DNA of 7,357 nt from an uncultured Cryomorphaceae bacterium (GTDB taxonomy: Bacteria; Bacteroidota; Bacteroidia; Flavobacteriales; Schleiferiaceae): positions 1-7,357 of the forward strand of contig CALCFH010000446.1 in the NCBI GenBank assembly GCA_937900215.1. The letters run 5' to 3'. Under the pieces are notes generated by a model. It worked only from the letters and a program-made list of their open reading frames with translations. It had not been told where the DNA came from and searched no databases. The translations under genes were made by a program, and so were the position numbers. This document shows, piece by piece, positions 1-6,900 of this stretch (the first letter of the stretch is position 1; each line of letters opens with the position of its first letter).

Positions 1-702
1 CTCTTGCGAGAGCAGAGCTTAATGCCCATACAAGACTCCTTGGAAATGCACGAAACACTCCCAAATGTGGTTGCAAAACTAGAGGCTTCTAGTTTGTATA
101 GAGATCAATTTATTCGTGCCTTCGGCTTTACTAAAATCAACGAAGAAAAAATTTCATTGGCCTTAGAGCAGTTTATGAACAGCATTGTGAGTTACAACAG
201 CAAGTTCGATCAGTTTTTAGCAGGTACTGCTAGCTTAACTCCAAGTGAACAAAGAGGTAGACGCTTGTACTTTCAAGAATACAATCCTTTCTTTCCAGAT
301 TCCAGCGGTGCAGATTGTGCGCATTGTCATGGCGGCGCCAACTTTACAAATAATACCTATGTCAACAATGGGTTGGATGCTTTCCAAAATCAAACCGATT
401 TTGGTAGAGAATGGGTAACGGGCAATCCTTTCCATAGAGCTCAGTTTAAAGTTCCCTCTCTGCGAAACATCGAGCTTACTCCACCCTATATGCACGATGG
501 ACGATTCAATAGCCTAGAGGAGGTCGTTGAACATTACAACAGTGGAATTCAACCGAGTCCAAGTTTAGACGTTACTTTAGCAAACACTCGAATGACGGGA
601 CTTATGCTTACTACTCAGGATAAATTGGATTTGGTGGCCTTTCTAAAAACGCTTACAGATGAAAGCTTAAGCTCAGATACCCGATATAGCTCACCATTCT
701 AA
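1..702 (+). CDS. Di-heme cytochrome c peroxidase / MauG-like protein, C-terminal part (5' end outside window)
   Basis: The frame is open from base 1 to the TAA at 700-702, giving 233 visible residues. The TTG at 4 is not the start, because the family normally has an N-terminal heme domain before this point and the sequence already begins inside it. Numbering from base 4, the visible part has Gln4, Pro8 and Glu14, with the spacing of the active-site Gln/Pro/Glu of di-heme peroxidases (Gln103, Pro107 and Glu113 in MauG). Next comes the second heme motif CAHCH (residues 105-109, bases 316-330), then VPSLRN, PYMHDG (161-166) and EHYNSG (176-181). A loop of about nine extra residues precedes CAHCH compared with the downstream paralogue. 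By family knowledge the protein is periplasmic or membrane-anchored and either reduces H2O2 or oxidises a partner protein; which one is not decided here. The first CxxCH motif and the signal peptide must lie upstream. The next gene follows within about 10 bases, so the two are probably co-transcribed. Confidence 0.9.
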   Translation, partial: LLREQSLMPIQDSLEMHETLPNVVAKLEASSLYRDQFIRAFGFTKINEEKISLALEQFMNSIVSYNSKFDQFLAGTASLTPSEQRGRRLYFQEYNPFFPDSSGADCAHCHGGANFTNNTYVNNGLDAFQNQTDFGREWVTGNPFHRAQFKVPSLRNIELTPPYMHDGRFNSLEEVVEHYNSGIQPSPSLDVTLANTRMTGLMLTTQDKLDLVAFLKTLTDESLSSDTRYSSPF

Positions 703-712
703 ATTGTGGGGA

Positions 713-1729
713 ATGCGAAAATCTAAATTTCTCTTTGCTTTTCTCGTTCTATCTTTCCTTGTTTCCTGCAATAAGGATTCACCTCAAGGCCCTGAATATC
801 TAAATCCACTTACACAGAGTCCAACCGGCTTCCCAAGCATTCCTTGGCCCGAAGACAATGCCTTTAGTGAGGCTCGCTGGAAATTGGGTAAGAAACTTTT
901 TTTTGACCCAATCTTATCTAAAAATAAGGATGTTAGCTGTGCAAGTTGCCATCACCCTAATCTGGGCTTTTCTGATTCTCTTTCCACAAGCCCTGGCACA
1001 TTGCAAAGACCCGGAACACGAAATAGTCCAAGCTTGGCCAATGTGGCCTTCCAACCTTATTATTTGCGTGAAGGAAGTGTTCCTACATTAGAAATGCAAG
1101 CGCTTGTGCCTATTCAGGAGCAGAATGAATTTGACCATAACATTGTAGACATAGCCGATTCTCTAAATCAAATTGCTCTTTACGTTCAAATGAGTCAAGA
1201 GGCTTACAATCGCACACCCGATGCTTTTGTTATTACTCGGGCTCTTGCCTGTTTCCAAAGAACGTTGGTTAGCGGAAATAGTAAGTACGACTTATTCTTA
1301 AGAGGAAAAGAAACATTTTCTGAATCTGAGTTAAGAGGGAAGGAAATATTCTTCAGTTCTCGGAGCCAGTGCAGCAGCTGTCATGGTGGATTTAATTTCA
1401 CCAGCTATGAAATAGAAAACAACGGCCTGTATCTGAACTATGCCGATATTGGAAGGGCGCGATTCACTTTTCTTGATTCAGATATTGGTAAGTTTAAAAT
1501 ACCAAGTCTTCGTAATGTGGAGTTTACGGCTCCGTATATGCACGATGGCTCTCTTCAAAATTTAGATGAAGTGATTGAACACTATTCTAGTGGTGGAAAA
1601 GGCCATCCAAACCAAAGCAGCAAGATTACAGCATTGCACTTCAGCGAGCAAGAAAAAGCAGATCTTATAGCTTTTTTAAAGAGTTTAAGCGATATGCATT
1701 TTTTAACAAATCCTGCCTTTCGGAATTAG
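713..1729 (+). CDS. Di-heme cytochrome c peroxidase / MauG-like lipoprotein
   Basis: I chose ATG 713 (338 residues) over the in-frame TTG 704, because it gives a clean lipoprotein signal: MRKSK, a hydrophobic stretch, then LVSC with the lipidated Cys at residue 19. No Shine-Dalgarno is usable; GGGGA lies almost against the ATG. Two heme c motifs are present: CASCH at residues 76-80 (bases 938-952) and CSSCH at 220-224 (bases 1370-1384). The active-site Gln129, Pro133 and Glu139 keep the spacing of MauG and bacterial CcpA. The C-terminal domain carries IPSLRN, APYMHDG (273-279) and EHYSSG (289-294). Over the 32-residue PSLRN-to-EHY block it matches the upstream gene at 21 positions, so the pair are tandem paralogues. 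The residue ten before Gln129, normally the inter-heme Trp, is Arg119. The inferred role is an envelope-anchored peroxidase or MauG/MbnH-type protein oxidase. The substrate cannot be read from the sequence. Confidence 0.92.
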   Translation: MRKSKFLFAFLVLSFLVSCNKDSPQGPEYLNPLTQSPTGFPSIPWPEDNAFSEARWKLGKKLFFDPILSKNKDVSCASCHHPNLGFSDSLSTSPGTLQRPGTRNSPSLANVAFQPYYLREGSVPTLEMQALVPIQEQNEFDHNIVDIADSLNQIALYVQMSQEAYNRTPDAFVITRALACFQRTLVSGNSKYDLFLRGKETFSESELRGKEIFFSSRSQCSSCHGGFNFTSYEIENNGLYLNYADIGRARFTFLDSDIGKFKIPSLRNVEFTAPYMHDGSLQNLDEVIEHYSSGGKGHPNQSSKITALHFSEQEKADLIAFLKSLSDMHFLTNPAFRN

Positions 1730-1743
1730 GATTTCAATCCTAA
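1726..1743. terminator. Stem-loop over convergent stop codons, possible bidirectional terminator
   Basis: A perfect inverted repeat has arms TTAGGAT (1726-1732) and ATCCTAA (1737-1743) with loop TTCA. It contains the TAG of the upstream peroxidase gene (1727-1729) and the TAA of the opposing glycosyltransferase (1728-1726 on the minus strand). Its position between two convergent genes suits a shared terminator. Against this, the stem is short and AT-rich and neither side has a clear run of T after it, so intrinsic termination may be weak. Confidence 0.45.
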
Positions 1744-2919
1744 AACATCCCAAAACTCTTTCACTCTTTTAGTCCAGGTATTTTCTTGTGCTCTTTTGAA
1801 CCTCAGCTCTTTCTTTTCGGAAGAGTCCGTATCGATTTCTTTTTGGATGTAATCACAAAATTGAAGGCTATCTGTGGTCTGTGGAACGAGGTCGCTAAAC
1901 AACTCCATATCACCCGAAAATGGAGTAGCCACAACTGGAACGCCCGCAGCCAAGTACTCATTCACCTTTAATGGATAAATACTTTTTGTAACCTTAGTGA
2001 GCAGAAAGGGAATAATACCAACCGATGTAAAGGCCAGATAATTCGGGAGCTGATCAATCTTCTTGGGGCCTACAAAAAGAAAGTTTTTAAAAGTCTTTAG
2101 TCTTTCAAAATCTTCTTTCGGCCAAGATTCAGGTCCAACCACTACCAGGTACTTATCTGGATGATTTTTTAAAATGGAAAACAAAATTTCAGGATCTACC
2201 CGGTAATCCAAATGTCCAACATAGGCAATAATGGGCTTGTCGATGCCCTCAAATTCTTTCGGTCTTTGAATATTCGGGTTTGTGGCTCGGTGAAACAAAT
2301 CAAAATCTACCGCATTGGGTAGCAAATGAACCTCTTCACGATTGACCCTCATGAGTTTCACTAATTCGGTAGAAGTAGCAAAGACAACATCGGCAACACG
2401 GCATTTCTCTCGTTCAAGGGCCACACCATGTTTAGATGTATACTCTACTTCAGAGATATCATCCAATGTATAATACACCCTTCTCAAAGGCACGTTCTTT
2501 TTAAAGAACCTCCTAAAAAACCAAGGATCCATGGCATTTATAAAAACCTGATCTTTTATTTCATGTTGAGTATACAGTGCATCGAGAAATCGATTCATTC
2601 GGGTGTCATTGTACCAAGACAAGCGGTTGTAGAGATTTCCAGGCGCAAGACTGTTAATCGGAATGGTCATCCAAGGTTTAATGGCCCAAAAAGTATGGCC
2701 TTCATGTTCTACCGCATACATTTCTATATGCTTCTTGTGCTCATTCCACCTTCTTCTCAAGAGGCCTTTTAGTCCTTCTTCCTTTAATACATCCTTTATA
2801 CTATAGGGATGATCTATATAAAATACACGATGCTGTTTAGAAAATACTTTAGCAATGGCTAAGGGTGTAGACGAAATGGGGGCATCGTGACGAATAAGTG
2901 AAAAGATAACAATGTCCAT
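1726..2919 (-). CDS. GT-B fold glycosyltransferase (family 4-like)
   Basis: The protein has 397 residues with an ATG start at 2919. The N-terminal half (about 1-215) begins with a beta strand, DIVIFSL, and a segment VFYIDHP (32-38), as expected for an acceptor-binding Rossmann domain. It ends at LLPNAVDFDLF (199-209), the usual hinge region. The C-terminal half opens with IAYVGHLD (231-238), followed by VVVGP (259-263), LFVGPK (281-286) and PLKVNEYLAAGVPVVAT (316-332). The Glu of that last motif (Glu321) is the conserved residue that contacts the nucleotide-sugar in GT4-type enzymes. The overall pattern resembles TuaH-like and other cell-surface glycan glycosyltransferases. No signal peptide or membrane span is visible, so it should act at the cytoplasmic side of the membrane. 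Donor and acceptor sugars cannot be read. It lies 27 bases after the putative lipoprotein gene and is probably the last gene of the clpS transcript. It overlaps the convergent peroxidase gene at the stop codons. Confidence 0.88.
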   Translation of the reverse strand: MDIVIFSLIRHDAPISSTPLAIAKVFSKQHRVFYIDHPYSIKDVLKEEGLKGLLRRRWNEHKKHIEMYAVEHEGHTFWAIKPWMTIPINSLAPGNLYNRLSWYNDTRMNRFLDALYTQHEIKDQVFINAMDPWFFRRFFKKNVPLRRVYYTLDDISEVEYTSKHGVALEREKCRVADVVFATSTELVKLMRVNREEVHLLPNAVDFDLFHRATNPNIQRPKEFEGIDKPIIAYVGHLDYRVDPEILFSILKNHPDKYLVVVGPESWPKEDFERLKTFKNFLFVGPKKIDQLPNYLAFTSVGIIPFLLTKVTKSIYPLKVNEYLAAGVPVVATPFSGDMELFSDLVPQTTDSLQFCDYIQKEIDTDSSEKKELRFKRAQENTWTKRVKEFWDVLGLKS

Positions 2920-2946
2920 TTCGTGGTTTTGATATTCGGATAGAAA

Positions 2947-3582
2947 TTAATCTAAAGTAGAGCGTACTTCTATTGGACGTAGGCTGTATTCAATGTCCCA
3001 ATGAGAGTCGTCGATTTTCTTAAGCCAACGCTGAAGTTTTTTAGTAGAGGCCGTTAGTAAAATCTCGCTCTCAGAATCCGTTTCATTCGCAAAACGAGAA
3101 ATGTATTTAATTCTTTTTTGGGCGATGGCCTTTTCATTTAAGAATAAGAAGTTAAATCCGCCTGACTCTATCTTCTCCACCTTTGCTATCATATGAACCG
3201 GCACCTGACTAAAGAGAGCTAAGGGCGACGACACATATGAAATAGAGTGCTCATCAAGGAGGCTTACATCTTGAATATCTGCGTACAAGACATTGTCTAA
3301 TGAAAAAAGAGTTAAGTGAAAATAGGCGGTAAACCGTCCTTGTTTCTCTTGAAAATAGCTCATACGGTAATATCTATTGTCTTCTGCTTGTTCTGCGGCT
3401 TTCAACTCTTCGATCACCCACTGCCCTTCGGTATCTTGACCCTTTTCACCATTCTGCCAGACGCCTAAAACAAAAGATTCACGAAGCTTTTGAGACTCGA
3501 AGTAAAAGGCATTCCAAGAACGCACAATACACGAATTAGTCGTGAGAACAATAAAAAGTGATAGAAGTAATTTTCTATACAT
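2947..3582 (-). CDS. Uncharacterised putative lipoprotein
   Basis: This is a 211-residue protein with an ATG start at 3582. The N-terminus is MYRK, then the hydrophobic LLLSLFIVL, then TTNSC. Cys18 is a plausible lipidation site, although the lipobox is imperfect, with Thr at -3 where Leu is usual. The mature part has GVWQNG (40-45), a Trp-containing strand QWVIEE (54-59), repeated beta strands around 70-105, PVHMIAKVEK (128-137) and LLTASTKKLQRWLKK (175-189). This order (a GxW strand, an inner strand pair, PxH, LTAxTxxLQ near the end) resembles small uncharacterised Bacteroidota envelope lipoproteins as I remember them; I cannot name a function. It sits 21 bases after clpS and 27 bases before the glycosyltransferase, on the same strand, so co-transcription is likely. 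No separate promoter is evident in either gap. Confidence 0.75.
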   Translation of the reverse strand: MYRKLLLSLFIVLTTNSCIVRSWNAFYFESQKLRESFVLGVWQNGEKGQDTEGQWVIEELKAAEQAEDNRYYRMSYFQEKQGRFTAYFHLTLFSLDNVLYADIQDVSLLDEHSISYVSSPLALFSQVPVHMIAKVEKIESGGFNFLFLNEKAIAQKRIKYISRFANETDSESEILLTASTKKLQRWLKKIDDSHWDIEYSLRPIEVRSTLD

Positions 3583-3603
3583 GCATATTTTATGGATTGG
3601 TTA

Positions 3604-3888
3604 TTAAGCTATCTCAGCGCTTAGGCCTCTTGAAAGCAATGCTGTACAGCGGGGTTCTAGCTCTTCATATGAGCCATTTTTAACACCGCACTTCCCTTTG
3701 GTATGCACAATAAGGGCGCATTGTTCTGCTTGTAAAACCTCGTGTTCACAGACCTCTACCAACGAAGAGATCACCCAGTCAAAGGTATTTACGTCATCAT
3801 TGTATAAAACAAGCTCGTGCCCTTCTGATTCTTGAACCAAGAGGTCTAGCTCGTTTTCGTATTCAGGATTAAAAGGACTTATAGACAT
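3604..3888 (-). CDS. clpS: ClpS, N-end rule adaptor for Clp protease
   Basis: This 94-residue protein is ClpS. It binds proteins with a destabilising N-terminal residue and hands them to the ClpA/ClpC unfoldase of the Clp protease in the cytoplasm. The flexible N-terminal tail (about 1-24) leads to LVLYNDDVNTFDWVI (26-40). Asn30-Asp31-Asp32 matches the E. coli Asn34-Asp35-Asp36 that grips the substrate amino group, and His62 in IVHTKGKCGVK matches E. coli His66. Phe36 stands where E. coli has the gatekeeper Met40, which I believe is usual in Bacteroidota. The domain closes with GSYEELEPRCTALLSRGLSAEI. The start is forced: Met1 is the only Met in the protein and an in-frame TGA lies two codons upstream. 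Two TAA codons in tandem end the gene (3606-3601). A promoter match lies immediately upstream, and two further genes follow closely downstream. Confidence 0.97.
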   Translation of the reverse strand: MSISPFNPEYENELDLLVQESEGHELVLYNDDVNTFDWVISSLVEVCEHEVLQAEQCALIVHTKGKCGVKNGSYEELEPRCTALLSRGLSAEIA

Positions 3889-3892
3889 AGCT

Positions 3893-3924
3893 CAAAAATA
3901 GTGCGTTAGCGCGTCTAAGCCAAA
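3893..3924 (-). promoter_or_regulatory. Bacteroidota-type promoter of clpS
   Basis: On the minus strand, TTTG (3924-3921) is followed after exactly 20 bases by TATTTTTG (3900-3893). This is a full match to the primary-sigma consensus known in Bacteroidota, TTTG/N19-21/TAnnTTTG. Only four bases (AGCT) separate the -7 element from the clpS ATG. The start of transcription should therefore fall on or within a few bases of the start codon, giving a nearly leaderless mRNA. It lies in the 69-base gap after the large gene and would also drive the two genes downstream of clpS. Confidence 0.7.
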
Positions 3925-3957
3925 ATAAAATACAAACAATTTACCACCTATAAGAAG

Positions 3958-6900
3958 TTATCGATTTAAGAAGCGATTCATCTTCCCTTTAGAGGCAATG
4001 GTAATATTTATAAAGCTGTTGTTTGGACCTTCTACTCGTTTCTTTTTCGGATCCATATCGCGCACCAATGTCATTAAAGCTTCATCTGTCGAATAGAATT
4101 GCAATACATTTCGTTTGTATTCGAAGTAGTATTTCTGTCCAACTGCCGAAGTAAAATAGATATACACCTCATCGCCTCTTCTTTTTCGAATAAGTTGAAC
4201 CGTTCCTTTTACTTTAATATTCATCGGAATCTTGAGTATACTGCCTATTCCAATGTCTCCATCGCTTAAAAAACTGTTTGTTATTGGATCCCAAACCAGT
4301 TTCAAATCGCTAAATGTAAAAGCATTCTGCATAGACTTGGGCACATCTTCCGCAGACCCATAAAGACTTACTTCTTCGTCAAAATCTGCCCTTTCTTTCT
4401 TCGAAAGAAGCTCATTCAAAGCTACCCTGAAGGCACGTCTATCTATATCAACCGTACTAGTTCCTCCTCCCGCTAGTAGATCATTGGCTATTCGTTTCAG
4501 CACCTCTTCTTCGAAAGGAAAATCAATTCCTAGGTAGATATCTCCTTCTAGTTTATCTGTGTTGAGATTGTGTTCAAGTAGGCCAAATGCGCCTAATTTA
4601 ACCATACCCGTTTTCTCACCGAAGGTCAAGACTCCCTCCCCACGAGTGAAGCAATCTCGATTGTTCAAAATCAAATAATTGCCCTTTTCATTCTCGTTCT
4701 CAAGCCTTTCTTTTCGGGCTATGATATAACTGAATAAATCTTCATCATAGTAAAGCAATCCATCGCTTCGAATAAGCTCCAGATCGGCTCTAGCACTTTC
4801 TTTACTCAAGAATGCAGAATAGGCACTGGTGCTGTCATTGGCAATGAAAATTCCATTATACAAGCGCTCTGCCGCTTTATCCTCTCCGAAAATAGGTAAG
4901 TCAATGACAATCTTTCTCGGATTAATGGGACTTCTAAATGGGAACCATGTTGTTACAATATTGCTGCAGGTATTCTGAATTAAAGTTGAGCCATCGAAAG
5001 TCAGCTCCTTTACCGCAGCGGTGAGTTCTACTCTGCCTTTAAACGCAAAGAACGGACTCATGAAAAAGCTTTCATCTTCCTCTACTTTAGCAACACCCTC
5101 TGTTAAGCCTTCCCTTCCAACCTTAATGGTATGAAAACTCAAAGGCCATGGGGTTTCATCTTGGTCGATATATTCTAAGATACCCGATCCGAAATATTTA
5201 TTCCTAGAAACCACTTTCAGTTCACATCCATAAAAATCATGGAATCGGCTAAAACGGTTGGCTACCAATTTTGAATTTTTCAGTATGCGCATATTTGCCG
5301 CTGTGTCAATAATGACATGCCCACTATCTGGATATAAGCGTGCGTCGGCCACATCCATTTCTTCAACCTTAAAAATATCCAAGACGGTAGACAAGAGAGA
5401 AAACTCAGCTGAACCAGCGTAGTATTGAAGTGAATCTTGTTTTCTATGAACGGAAATCATTAAAGAATTGGCTCCCTCTTGCTCTTTTCTAACTTCCACT
5501 TTCTTTTCAGGAATACTCCAAGTAGCGCGATCCATATAGGCTATGTACTTATTGATCTCAAAATGAAAATAGCGCGCAGGGTCATTTAGCTTAAAGTTTC
5601 CTTGTTGCAAATCAAAATCCACCAAAGCGGTAGAATTCATCATGTTAAAGGCCCAGTCGGAAGTGGGCGAGGCCCGCAATCGGAAGTCTGATGTATCTGC
5701 ATCAAACTTCCTTAGCTTAAATGTGAAGTCTTTTGAATCCATCTGGGCATCTAAGAAGTCAATCCTACCTCTACCCCTCAGCGCCTTTGGACTGAGCGAT
5801 AATGTGCCCTTTGCACGCATCCCAATGGCATCATACATCTCAAATTCTTGCAGTCCATTTCGCTGATGCATAACATCTTTCTTCGGCAACCACCGCATTT
5901 TTGAACCTACTGCCTTTACGTGGGGATATTCTGTTGGACCAGCGGTAGCAAGCAATTCATAATTATCTACAATTCCACGTGTTGAATCTGGGAAAAAGGT
6001 GAAATCCCTACCCAATGAAGTGGAAGCCAAATAGTCAATTCTTCCATTTCCCTTCAACCCTTTGTTACTCAGGCTTAAGGTGGATGTAAACGTTCCTTTT
6101 CCTCCGTAGGCTTCCAGTCCCTCAGAAGGAGTTTCTGTAATAAAACCCAGCGAATAATCACGTTGAACCATGATGGTTTGCTCCATGTCTGGAAAAATTC
6201 CAGCACTCACGAAGGTTCCATCGAATTTCAATCCCTCTGTAGATGTATTATCGAGAGAGTCGATGGTAAATGGCACAAGTTCAACAAAGAAGCTCTCCCT
6301 AGGATATACTTTATTGAAAATATCTCTTCTATCATAGTATACATAGCTTTCCTTTCCACTGACAAAAATGGGATAATCATGATAGATCTTATTTCCGGAT
6401 TTATTGTCGTTTTTATCGATAAACAACTCCCCATTATTATTCTGAAGTGTATTCTTCACATTTACCAAATCGCGTCTACCGCCCATCGTATTTGGCTCAA
6501 AAGACACCACCTTAAACTTCATAGAGTCAATGCTCGTCATATTAACCTTGAACTGATCATAATTGAAATAGTATTCATTTCCCCAGAATTGGAAGCGACC
6601 TGCGGCAATGGCTCCATCAAACTTAAAGTTGAAGCCCTCTTGCATAGTGATTTTCTTTCCTTTCGGAAACATAGATACTTTCTGGCTGTCAGAAACAGCA
6701 ATCATTTGGATTCCCAGAATTTCTAAATCGAAATTCAAAAGGCTTAAAACGGCATTCTTTCCTCCTTCTGCATCCGACTGGAAACGAATTACATCATAGT
6801 CTCTCTTTTCTTCAAAATCATTGATGTATTCAAATGTTTTCTCTTTGATTTTAGCTGTTTTTGTAACCCGGTTGTAATCAACAAAACCCGCGACCATCAT

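Noticed and set aside
704..712. TTG at 704 as the start of the second peroxidase
   Set aside because: It would add Met-Trp-Gly before a textbook MRKSK lipoprotein signal; the ATG at 713 fits the signal peptide better.
858..1091. 77-codon open frame in another frame of the second peroxidase
   Set aside because: It overlaps the first heme region of a clear di-heme protein and is best read as a shadow frame.
2428..2772. 114-codon open frame on the + strand opposite the glycosyltransferase
   Set aside because: The opposite strand encodes a well-supported GT-B enzyme across this whole stretch, and this product has no recognisable pattern.
3780..3787. TACCTTTG on the minus strand, a perfect -7 element inside clpS
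   Set aside because: It is made of the codons for the conserved ClpS core around NTFD. The nearest TTG lies 22 bases away, outside the usual spacing, so coincidence is more likely than an internal promoter.
3901..3920. Short inverted repeat between the two clpS promoter elements (GCG-TTAG-CGC, or TTAG-ACGCG-CTAA) as an operator
   Set aside because: The arms are only 3-4 bases, which is expected by chance; it is not enough to claim a repressor site.
6163..6726. 187-codon open frame on the + strand opposite the large gene
   Set aside because: It lies wholly inside the large minus-strand gene, whose product has clear internal repeats and family-like motifs. The translated product shows no recognisable motif or domain, and no promoter or neighbouring gene fits it.
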